From Anisakis pegreffii (lineage: Eukaryota; Nematoda; Chromadorea; Rhabditida; Anisakidae): 64,000 nt of DNA. Made by a program: the position numbers and the translations under genes. Under the pieces are notes generated by a model that saw nothing but the letters and a program-made list of their open reading frames with translations, was not told where the DNA came from and did no database searches. Where the stretch lies: the NCBI GenBank assembly GCA_035041965.1, contig JAPYMA010002374.1, positions 1 to 64,000 on the forward strand. Direction: 5' to 3'. Numbering within the stretch: position 1 is the stretch's first letter; every line of letters starts with the position of its first letter. Shown here piece by piece: positions 49,559 through 61,164 of this stretch.

Positions 49559-51826
49559 ACGAACTTGAAAGGACTCGTTGTATTATAGTATCGAATCATC
49601 GTATACTCCGATTGTTGACCATTGCAAGATGCAATATTCCGAACCGTATTTATTTTGTTTATGTATTTGGTGAATTCAGTTTCATGCAAGCAATCACGAA
49701 ACATTTCACTCAACTCAATGTACATAGCACTAACGATCTTTCATTGTATCTATTGTTATTAATATTACGTTTTTAGCAGCTTCTGTGAAGATATTTTTTG
49801 AAATTGCATATTTCAAAATCACTGCCGCATACAAGATGTGTGCTTTTATGAAACGCAGGAATAATACTCAACAGTACAAATTGTGCAACAATCACCAACA
49901 ATAACAATATAATGATCAGGAAAAAAGCAACAAAATCGTCATGTTTGATTTTCAGCTTAAGAACTTCTAAGTGGATTGATTTAATCGGTTATGATCTCAT
50001 GACGTTAGAATAGAAAGCTCACTCTGAGGTATCAATAAGCTAAAAATGAAGAACGGGGGTAGCTTTACATCCTGCGGAGGCAAAAATGCTAAACACACGA
50101 GATTGCCGATTAAAAAAATTCTAATATTATGCCTTACATGAATTTCATCTTTTCATGGGTACATTTTACAATATCCAATTGTGCCGAACTGATTCGCGCA
50201 AATAAATCTCGTCGTCAGTTATCCTTTACATTGAGAATAATTGGTGGTTGTTTGATATTATATGCCAGCTACTGATAGCACATCTCAATTGTTGTCCATT
50301 TATTTCTTGTTGCAATTTTAGCCTTTAATTTTGTTGATTCATCATACTGAAGTAACTTTTTTGTCATTCTTCTTCTCCGAACATTTCAACACTGTTATTG
50401 TTCAGCATCTCAGTTGTACGCTTACCCGACAATGAATAAAATTTGGTGCTCTCTTCGGATTGTTCGTTATTGCCTGTCATTTCGAGAATAACGATACTTC
50501 ACTGAGTAATAAAGAGGAACCTTCTAAAGATTCATCGCTTCATGAAATCAATAGTGCTAATTCTCATTCTAATGTATAATTCTATGCAAAACAAGAGCAA
50601 TGACCTAAAACTGAAATAAGTTTAAATGATATTCGCAAAATCAGTTAGCTACATTGAGTCGGTAAAGAAATACTGTACTGGTTCAGTGGAAAGGTTTCAT
50701 AATTCATAGAGTTTGCGATGATCAACATTAAGCTGAACTTCATTGTACTGCTGATATCAACAGAGACTGGCACAACAAACTAATCACGACAAAAAATCTT
50801 TGCAAAATGGAGGGGTCTTAACTATAGCTTAGAATTTAACACCCTGGTGTTGTTCAAAACCATTTATCGATGCTTTGAAAGCAATATCACTGTCAATAAT
50901 GTAATAACGAAAAGTGCTATTGACAGATAATATCGATGTTTTTATGTGTGTTCTGAAATGACATTTATGTCGATGGTTAAGATGTTAGCGTATGATTTGA
51001 TAAGATGATAAAAATGTCAATGTGATGTTTTCATCAAATTGAATCACACTGACATGTAGTGGAGCCATAAATACTGTTTTATGACCCACTACATTTTCAA
51101 AACACGCATGTGTTCACCGTTCACTTAACGATAGGCTACAAACAGCCACTTAAATGTTACGTTAAATATTTGTTATGTTACGCAAACATACCATAATAAA
51201 CGACATTTTATTCATCAGTATACATGATTGGAAACGTTGAATAATGTAAAAAAAAGTGACGAATGGATTAGAGTTGATTTTGAGAATGATACAAATCAAC
51301 TTTGAAATATCCAACGATATATCACGAACAAATCAGGCGAATAGACAGATACTAAGAAGTAGTTCAATTTCGTGTTTCACTTCAATTTAAAGTAAAAACA
51401 CATTCGACAATATGAATTCTGAAAATCCCAATAAACAATCAACAACCACATCGGAATGTTCAGACACAAACGCTAAACACATCGCCATCATCACAAACAA
51501 ATAAAACTCGAACATGATGTCACCCTAGGTAATGCATTCAACAGATAATGTTCACCAATGACGGCTATCTTAAAACCAATGTTTTCGAAAACGAGAACAC
51601 GTAAACACCCGTAAAACGAATATAAAAATAAAAGATTATAAATACACATATCACTTGAACATCAAGGTGGTAGTTCATATAAGTTGTGAGTTGAGTTGAT
51701 TTTCCTGCCAATTGCATGCAACATATTTAGTGCATGCATATCCTTGCATATTTAGTGCATTCATGAATACATATAAATATGAAGAAGGCACGATGAAAAT
51801 TGTTTGTCGCTGATGTGCAGCATCGA
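49559..51826. other. Convergent intergenic region PTR/CDC50, with hairpins
   Basis: This 2.3-kb AT-rich gap lies between two 3' ends. It contains the paired hairpins at 51,014-51,094 and a short direct repeat (CATATTTAGTGCAT twice near 51,723 and 51,747). I see no gene. Confidence 0.5.
51014..51094. repeat. Two adjoining hairpins
   Basis: First: ATGTCAATGTGA (51,014-51,025) pairs with TCACACTGACAT (51,045-51,056) with one mismatch; an inner TGATG TTTT CATCA lies in the loop. Second: ATGTAGTGG (51,054-51,062) pairs with CCACTACAT (51,086-51,094), with an inner CATAAA/TTTATG stem. The two share the bases at 51,054-51,056. Confidence 0.85.
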
Positions 51827-54800
51827 TCAGCCGCTAGAAGGTAAATCACCGAATCTGCAAAGCACAAATAAATTCAAGCGACTAATAATCATACTAATCT
51901 CACGTCATCAATTCGTAATCGATCAGCGGAAATGACATCAAAAATTTTTACGACATAGAAAATATGAATCAAATTAAAAATAAAACGGAACAAATAAATA
52001 AGATCAAATTACCTCGCACCAAATTTGTTATGAATAATTAAAAAGACAAATCCCAATATAATGCAAATCACCCCTACAACTATATAAGCTATACCAAGAA
52101 ATGAATTTTTGCCACCAGCCCATGATGTCGTACTGATTATGAATAACTTACGTCCACCAAACACTTCTACTGGATAATCTAAAATAACACGCAAATTATA
52201 TCTTCACGACAGCAATACCAAACGTACAACTGATAATAAACATGCAGTAAAACGACGAGCGTAAAGAACTTAATTGGCTGGATATGCGTTCATTTTCAAG
52301 CAATCTTTATTTCACATTCAGGCATGAACCATTCTTCCTAATAAATTCCACATTTTGGCGTGTGAACAGTAAAAATTTATTTGATCTCACTAATTCTATC
52401 ATACCAATTCAGAACAATCCGGTATCACATTAAAGTAACATTATTCTGATAGTTCAACGAATCGAATGCAGTATTCAGTGATACAAAACACTGACTGACT
52501 TGGAGAAACATACGGAAAAAAAGCAATGGATAATAATGCAGATGAGTAAAAGGATAATAAAAAAAGATTTCAAATAAAAAAAGAAACATGCATACTTTGG
52601 TAAGGAAATGATGAAAAATGGCGATTCAATGCAACGCAAAATAACAAACAAATGAAGGTAGCAACTAAATAAAGTGAATAAATACATACTGCTATGGATT
52701 CGAAGGGTATAATTACCAGCTGGCAAACCACCACTGTATAAACCTTGTGAGAACGAAGCGTCTCTTATCAGAATCCGATACAGTTTACGAAAGTTTGGCA
52801 GTGCTGCGGTTCGCATCCACACAATGAAGTCCGAATTCAAAAAGCCGTTGTTATCCGGATCTGATGGATCCAATTGCCACACCTCTTTCTGCCAATTTGG
52901 TGGCTTGACGGTGTTCTTCAAAAACGAAATCAACATTAACAAAATTGATACTCAATGTTTCCAATAATGAACAATTCAAATAATTTGATTTCGTTTCTTC
53001 TACTCCAGTGATTCAAATAATTTTTAAATGAGTGATAATGACGATGAGATGGATCGATTAAATACGCGATCGATCAGAAATGTTGTCAAGAAAATTGAAT
53101 AATACCGCGAATGCTTCTTTAAGGGTCGCTCCTTCAGGGTTTTTGAACTTACGCTCCTTGTCGACCGGCCAAACGATACCCTTATATGTCCATGGCACGG
53201 ACGTTTTGTTTGGTTCTCGAATCACTTCGAATGTATCTGTTGAAAGAATTCACATCAATACATTAAAGCAGCGATGAAGATGTCTCTGAGGCAGAACCAG
53301 ATGAATGAACATAAAGAATCAAATGTATATGGACAAGTAACCATTGAACATGGAATTTGCAACCGCTCCACATGGTGCAATTGTTTTACGTTGACCTGAC
53401 GATGTGTTCAAATACGCGTACGGTGCGCAATCACCGACATTCTGCAAAATAATCTACTGCTATTGTGCTCACGACTATCACTGTGACCAGTATTACTACC
53501 AACAATTGTTACAGTTTGTGCTATCCACATGGAAAACAATAAGCTGATAACGACCAATGAATTGCAAATGACAAGATTGAATGAACTGTAAATGAACAAA
53601 AATCAAGCGAGTGAGCGAACATACCTGTAAATCGCCGATCAATTGACTATCACTTCTACTTTTCATATATCGACGTAAATTTTGATAATAATTTCTTAGT
53701 CCATAATAAAAAAACACATTACCCTTAAAAAACCAAAAAAAATTAAATCAGAAACGAATATTTCAATCAAACAATTAGATTCTTTCGAATAACACATTTG
53801 CATGGAATATTTTTGAAGAACGAGAAACTGCAAACAATGAAAAATATTTTCGTGAGCTCAGTTCTTCACGGCCAAATCATCGATATGAACTATAATTATA
53901 GGCAATGAGAGATAGTTGTGTTGCGCAAATGAAAGAAATGATCGAACTCGAACCTCGAAAGCTTTCTCCACAACAATTTTCTTTTCACAAGGAATAGGAG
54001 AAGGTGTTTCACAATCTGTATAGTCCACTTTTATCTCTTGAACTGAAAACGAAGAAACATTTTGAAAATGAAATTTCATTACAGACCAAACAAACTTTTT
54101 TAAAGCAGAGAATTTCAACGAAACAAGTCGATGACTCAAGAAAGACGCCGAATCAATGAAACAAAACATAAAATTGAGCTGAAACGAAGTGTGCACGTAA
54201 ACGTAAATATTCAACCTACCATTTTGACTGGCTAAAAACAACGCAATTCCCAGTGGTAAAAATGCAATACCAATTATAAAAATTGTTGGGATAACGTTTC
54301 GCGCAATCAATATCGGTTGCCATGCGGGTAACTTTTGTTGTTTGAGTTTTGAGTCTAAAAAAAAAGATTGCTCACATCGGCGATTGGGAATTGAATTCAT
54401 TCAATTCATTTGATTAACTAATTAATGAGCAAATACTCTTCTCAATACTTTTCTTTACTCTAAGATGAACGACCAAAATTTGAAGACTGACGAATCTATT
54501 AATGCGAATTCGCTTGCTTGAAGAGGTTTTCATTCATAATTAGGAATAAATCATTTATAAATCTTTATAAATCTTCTTTCTGACTTTTAGTCACTAATCC
54601 ACTTCGACTTATTCTCATTGTTTTCATTTGAAGGGAAACTAATGAATGAATAATTCTCAGGAATGTATATTGAAAAAGAGTGAATGAATAAAGCAATACA
54701 ATAGGTCATTGATCGATAGAGTCGATAAATTTCTCGTTTAGACGGCATCTTCGGGACACGACTGGATACACAAATATCAGAGAAAGAGGATGGAAGGACT

Positions 54801-55760
54801 TGAATCGAATCCGTACAAACAGATCAATTGGAACAATAATCAAAATGTTCGACAGAAATGGCATTTTTGTTGTTATTATTAGTATGGCTTCAACAGGTGT
54901 ACAAATAAACATTCCATAGCTATTCAACAAAATTCACATTTTTCATAACATTAACAAGATTAGTCTCCGTTTCATTAATACGGACTGCTCGAATTGCTTG
55001 ATTTTGCGGAACTATATTTTCGAAGATTGTTTTTTTCATCGCTTTTTTTTTGAAAATCGTTTTCGCTGTGTAAAATTACTTCAGATAGGGAATGAAAAAT
55101 CGAGAATGTGTGTAAGTATTCGTTGGAATGAATGTTATCACAGGAAGAATTGTCAACTTTCAACCGTTAGGATAGCCATAAAGATATGGAGCACGTACTG
55201 AACGGATTTGATATTGTTTCAACAATTATCCATGTAAATAATAATAACTAATGAAAAAATAATAATCAACAATTATCCATGTAAATAAAATTACTTACAA
55301 GTATCACAGCAATACTTAACTATCATAGTCGAGCAGAATCAGTCGAGTGCTAGTGAGGTTTCTATGGAAAATGAGCCTAGCAACGGCAAATAATCCGTAC
55401 ATAGTGCCTATCAAGTGCTTTGCTTAACTGAATTACATAGCATTTCCAGTCTTATCGCAAGACCCATAAATTACTGGTGAGGTTTTGATGAATGACATAT
55501 TTCTCGAACGTATCTGCGCTTATATCACCAACTATGTCAATGCTGCCCCAATCCCCTCCCCCTTGGTGATTCATATTACATTGTATCAATCAACCATGAA
55601 AAATATGATGAGATGATTCGGTTAGCTCCGAATCACTCATAAGAACACAAACAAGCGGATGATCGATTCGATAACTAATACCTTTTGGGCAATGTTTCCT
55701 TGCTGCGGTTTCAGACGAGTTTTCGTCTACTGGTTGTGATTGTGAACTAGGATCTGCCAT
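51827..55760 (-). CDS. CDC50/TMEM30 family P4-ATPase flippase subunit
   Basis: Nine exons (55760-55682, 54354-54220, 54042-53954, 53723-53625, 53441-53342, 53236-53106, 52915-52690, 52178-52013, 51854-51827) join in frame to 350 residues, the family's usual length. Features in order: cytoplasmic N-terminus, QQKLPAWQP before TM1 (about 42-66), [25 protein letters not shown] with [17 protein letters not shown]...[13 protein letters not shown], a region with [38 protein letters not shown] (N-glycosylation sequon), TM2 (about 314-336) and a short cytoplasmic tail. CDC50 proteins are obligate partners of P4-ATPases for ER exit and lipid flipping. The last 28-bp exon is inferred from splice signals; without it the frame stops one codon after GAR. 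Confidence 0.95.
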
Positions 55761-55766
55761 CTGAAA
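55761..55766 (-). promoter_or_regulatory. Probable spliced-leader acceptor of CDC50 gene
   Basis: On the minus strand TTTCAG ends directly before the ATG at 55,760. Strong consensus acceptor with no upstream coding exon. Confidence 0.55.
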
Positions 55767-57876
55767 CCATCATTCATCACCACTACCATAAATATTCCAC
55801 TTTGTTTTCAGCAACGTTATTAAATTAACGAATAATATCATGAATAGACACTTTGAACGTATTTTGCATAGCCGTCACTAATAGTAAGAAGAATGCTTTT
55901 GGAATGAAACACCACCGAGAACTCGTGAGAAACGAACTGAATTCATGATAACGAAACTTTTCCAGATTACACATTCGAAGATGCATGAAAGTCTCTAATT
56001 ACATTTCACGTAAACTGTCTTAGAAATGTTTTCACATTACATAACCATCGTACGAATCAATGATATTATTATTATTATCACAACATTATTGCTGGTGGTC
56101 ATATTATGATAACAACAATGCCGCTTGTTCGCAGGCGTTTAAATATCGTTCAGCATTCGCAGTGTAGCTAGAATAAGCTGACCGCAAGAACCGTTCACAA
56201 ATGGACATCCACAAAGGCAATAGGTCACCAAGTTGGTTTCACGGGGTTTCACGATTAGTTGTGAGTTTACAGTAATGAAGTGTAACCAACTGACTCATTG
56301 ATTATGACTCAAGAGTCCGGCTGAATCATTCCTTAAGGAAGGGCGCGATCTAAAGTCGCTAAAAGGAAGTGAGAAAATTGGCAGATTAACCCGACTGCCA
56401 GATTAACGATTACAGCTGATTGATTTTTCCTTTTTCACATTTCGTCTGTAAATGTTCAGCAGTGCTTTCGGAAAAAAATTTGGAACTGCTGGTGTTGGAC
56501 CACTAGACCGGACGAAGATCTAACGGGTTGGACTAAGACTTTTCGGGTCGGGCCAAGCCTTCCAGGTCTGGCCAAGGTTCGCCGGGCTTGGACCGGTAAT
56601 TCCACAGTCTGTTGCAAAATGCTTGCTTGAACAGAAGGAAGTCATTCATTCTGTACAATAAAGCTTCTTGCTCAAGGGATGGTATTTTGACTCGCTGACG
56701 ACTTCGTTTATAGCAAGTAAATTGTTACATAAAGGAAGTGCTAGAGGGAGAAATGGAGGTCTGCGATACGACCGAAGTAGAAGACACACCGATCGCGGCA
56801 GAGTAAAGCCCACTTAGCTCAACAAGTGCTTGAGCCGGAAACTTTCAAGTAAATGCTTGGGACGGAAATCTGCTTTACATAAAACCTACCAGATTGTTAC
56901 AACGGCATCTCAGAAAAAAAAGCGAAAATGACAAGTGCCCAGAAGCGAAGCGAGAATACGTGACAAAGTGAAAATTTTCAGACTCAACATTACAGATTCA
57001 CTAATATGCAAATGAATTTATTCAAATCTAAACGTTAATATTTTTAGTGCATTACATTTACTATTAGTGTAACTTCAAACGATAGAAATTTTTAGCGTTA
57101 ACAGCGGTCTTATGCATTTCACAGCGACAGTTGATCTGTCAATTGGTCTTTGATTGCAGTCGCATTTTGAAGATATTTTTCAGTGATCTTTAATGATGGC
57201 ATCCGAACGAAATTTTTGACCGATTGGAATCCATCAACCGGATTCACATTTTGAGATTCCAACAATCCGGATTCTGAACGAACTTTAAAATTGTTCAGTT
57301 GGAATTCGAATGTTGGAAATGCGACCGAACATCGATTGGATGCCATCACTATTAATTTTCAATTTCGTTCGTTTTTTTAGCCATTTATTTCCGTGTGTAT
57401 TGTTCAAATTCTGAAATTATCCATTTGTTTCGATTCTACGCTGAAAACTCCGTACTCCTGAATGTTTGCACCGGAAAATGTGGGATGAGATGTGCAGTGA
57501 GAATTCTTGGATGTTTATAAAAACGCAATCGGTTCTCTCAAATTTTGATGCATATTCAGACTGCACTTACTGCGGTTATATTTTCATCTAGTTCCTAGAC
57601 TACCACTGCGAGTAATTTCGTTTATCAGTTCTCTTTTGTAACTTTTCAACTTCAACTTCCAAGTGTTCTGGGGCTACTTCTGAGAGACCCCATCACTTTT
57701 GGAAGGTGATTTCACAGGAAAATGCTTGTTCATACTTGTTTTCGCCCGTACACTTCAAATGAAGGAAGTTGTGCAACAATTTGTTGATGAGTTGAATGCG
57801 TCTGTCGAATGCATACCGCGATTTTGAAGTGTTCATGAAAAACAGTCGAGCGTTGATCTGTTTAAGGGCCCTCTTA
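55767..57876. other. Divergent intergenic region CDC50/V-ATPase C
   Basis: It contains the short GC-rich tandem repeat at 56,525-56,603. A minus-strand frame at 57,119-57,349 (76 codons) is open but shows no known motif or splice partner. Otherwise AT-rich. Confidence 0.45.
56525..56603 (+). repeat. GC-rich 20-bp tandem repeat, about four units
   Basis: Four consecutive units of about 20 bp with consensus GG(G/T)(T/C)TGG(A/C)C(T/C)AAG start at 56,525, 56,545, 56,565 and 56,585. A related GTGTTGGACC lies just upstream at about 56,491. Composition differs sharply from the AT-rich surroundings. Confidence 0.65.
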
Positions 57877-57882
57877 TCAGCG
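57877..57882 (+). promoter_or_regulatory. Probable spliced-leader acceptor of V-ATPase C
   Basis: TCAG at 57,877-57,880 followed by CG and the ATG at 57,883. Supports choosing this ATG over the in-frame upstream one at 57,796. Confidence 0.45.
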
Positions 57883-60800
57883 ATGGCTTATGCGCCCGGA
57901 GATTTATGGTTGATTTCCGCACCTGGTGAGAAGACTAATCAGGAAACATGGGATAAGCTGAATCGAACCACATCGTCCTTATCCAGCAATTACAAATTCA
58001 ACATACCCGATCTGAAGGTAACACTCATCAATTTTATTCCCAGCAAGCAAGCCGTAGTCAAACAATGATTGAACACTAAATAAGAATCGGGATTTTGATC
58101 AGAAAAGGATGTTGCAGTTTTTCTTTTTCTTTTTCTACTCGATTAAGCAAAAGGTTTAAAAATCGTGTGGACATCTACAGCAAGCATGATTGAACCGTAA
58201 TTTTCTCCCACTTAATAATTAACCTTTTCATTTCACCTCGTATTAATTCACAGCCAAATTGACTCGGTTTGATTCAGTTTGCATCTAAACCATGAAAGCA
58301 TAGTTTATCAAGCCATAGAAGCATATTCTTGGAACATACGAAAATCGACCAAAAAGTTCTAAATGTTTGTAGGTTGGAACACTGGATCAGCTGGTTGGTT
58401 TGTCAGATGATCTAGCGAAACTGGACACTTCAGCTGAACAGTAAGCCATTTATGATTCATTTGTTATTCTCAGTAGTTTTGAACATTCATCTGCACTGGC
58501 TCAATGGCCAGTCGTTATCGTTGCTCGTACAAACTGGAGTATTTCATCAAAACAGAATTGTTTCTGTAGTCCGAAATCTGAAAAACAGAATTGTTATTGT
58601 TTACAAGTTAATTGATAACCTTTTTGAGAGTCACCAGAAAATTGGTACAATATTTTGGTGAAGTGTTGGAGGACGAACGTGATAAACTGGCTGAAAACTT
58701 GGTTGTTGGCGGAAGTATGTTTCTCTTGATATAATATGCTAAATGATGACGAGAGTTTTATTCGGTACAATTTTTAAGAGAGTTTGAACTAATGCATAAT
58801 GCCTCCTATAAATAATGTTTTGGATTCACTATGTCAATGTTGCTTCACTTCTGACTGCATGTTATGTTCTTCGCTGGAATTTTATCTTTATTTAACTTGA
58901 GCTGTTAGTGGGCAATTTGACTTCTTTGATTCAGCCTGACTACTGAAATGTTTTTGTATTTCAGAAGATATAAAAACATACGTGACGAAATTCCAATGGG
59001 AAGGCGCAAAATATCCTCTCAAGCAGTCATTGAAAGTTCTCAGTGAAATTATTGGCAAGGTGTGTAACTTTTGTTTAATCGAATCTGTTTAATAATTCGA
59101 ATACAGTTAGATCTCTGTTATTTATGCATTGAGTGATCCGTGAGTGTTTAATTAAGTTTACTTTAAATGTATATTGACTAATTATAATGGTAAAAAATTT
59201 TGATTGAAGCAAATAACACAAATTGATAACGATCTAAAAACCAAAGCAACATCCTATAACAATCTTAAAAATAGTTTGGCATCCATCGATCGCAAAGCCA
59301 CGTAAGTATTCATTTATTCCTTTCATTCGTCTATTTGTTCTCGCAACTCTTCATGAGGATTTTTTGGATCTCTTTGAAGCGTTATGGTTTCAGCGTTATC
59401 TGGTGGCTGATATGCAAATTTTTTTGTTTTAAAGTAGTCTACGTTGCCATCGAATGTAGTTTCACGATGTCGTGATCATTTAAAGTGTAGAGTAGTGATG
59501 TGACTATCCAAGTTATACGATTGACAAATGATTGTCAGTGAGTAACAGTGTGTTTTTAGTTGAAATTAAATTAGGCATTGCTTTCAGAGGTAGCCTGATA
59601 ACGAAGGATTTATCAGAGGTTGTGAAGGCGGAAGATTTCGTGTTGAATTCTGAATATTTACAAACGTTAATGGTCGTTGTACCAAAGTAAGTCGTTCTCC
59701 TCTTTTGTCTCATCGATTATCGATATTCAAATGTGATTTTATTCTAAGTGAATGTGCAAATTTGTTGATATTATATGTACAGAAACAGTTCCGATTACAC
59801 GGATTATGAATGAAGAGGCTTTCTTACATACAAACTCGACCAAAAATTCCTTATGCTAAAAATTACTCTTGATGAATTCAGTCATCATTACGATGCGTGA
59901 TAATTTTAAGAGTGTTTTTTTTTGGGCAGAATTATAAGTGAATATTTGTAGATCATTAGTGAAGGATTGGAATGCAAAGTATGAAACGTTAGCGGATATG
60001 GTCGTGCCAGGATCATCTCGTTTAATCACTCAAGATGGTGAACAAATGCTGTATTCAGTGACGCTTTTCAAGAAGGTTATCGAGGAATACAAAACGCATT
60101 GCCGTGAAAATAAGTCAGTTCTTTACCGTGTAAACAGTCATCACTGTTGTTATGAGTCTGTTCGTTCTTCTGAAGTCAAAATTCTGTCTTATTGATTGTA
60201 AATGTGCAGTTTTGCATGAATCATTGATCTCGATAAATTCATAGTTAATTAGTTGTTTATTGTCGAAAAATAGTTTGAAAGGAGGGTATTGTATTATATA
60301 ATGAATGAGTGAGGACTTATTGAAGATTTGTTGTGCGTGATTTCGTTTACGATGAAGAGTCGCTGAAAGTGGGCCGAACTGAACGCGATAAATTGGTACA
60401 AGAGAAACAGAAGCAATATGCACCGTTAGTGAGATGGTTGAAAATCAATTTCGGTGAAATATTCGTGGCATATGTACATGTGAAAGCGTTGAGAGTGTTT
60501 GTCGAGAGCGTGCTCAGGTATGATGTCATTTGCTAACTCTGAAATCTTTCGCATTTAATTTGCCAATTCGTTCGAATAGCTAGCTGAACGAATGAAGGAA
60601 AGTATTTATGTTCAAGCATAAATCCGCTTTGATCAACCTTTTAAACATGGATGAGATCTATCAACGAGATTCGTTTCTAGGTATGGTCTACCAGTGAACT
60701 TCCAAGCTGCTATTGTTGAACCAACAAAAGCGTCCTTTAAGAAGTTAAGAGCTGAATTGCATAAATTGTACGTTCATTTGGATGCTTCTGCAGCTGGACC

Positions 60801-61164
60801 AATTGACGTGAGCTTTTTAATGTTTATTGGAGATTGTTATCAATTCACACAAAATGTGTGCTTCTTATTTGGTACATCGATTCGATTGAGGATCTTTTTG
60901 AATGGTATTTCATAACGAAACTGATTGCGACATATCACCGATAGTTGAGCTGTTCCAGTTGCCGAAAAACCGTCAACGAAAGAAGCGTTGTTTGTTCATT
61001 TGCTACAGGATTATTTATTACTCAACAATGTTACTTCGGTAATGTTCATTACTTTTTTTCAGACATTTGAGGACAGTCCAGCGTTGATGTCACTCGGTGT
61101 GCATGATTATTACCCGTATGTTTTCTTCAAAATGAATATCGAATTTATCGAAGCAAAGCGTTAA
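57883..61164 (+). CDS. vha-11: V-type proton ATPase subunit C
   Basis: Ten exons (57883-58017, 58373-58440, 58629-58714, 58965-59059, 59210-59301, 59588-59686, 59952-60113, 60326-60517, 60681-60807, 61063-61164) join in frame to 385 residues, matching the family's usual length of about 385. Family landmarks run through the whole chain: [10 protein letters not shown] near the start, [79 protein letters not shown] and the C-terminal [11 protein letters not shown]. Subunit C bridges the peripheral stators to the V0 collar and is released on reversible disassembly, so it controls proton pumping into endosomes, lysosomes and secretory membranes. All splice junctions keep frame. Confidence 0.97.

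Noticed and set aside
57119..57349. 76-codon minus-strand frame between CDC50 and V-ATPase C
   Set aside because: No recognisable motif, no acceptor before the ATG, no partner exon.
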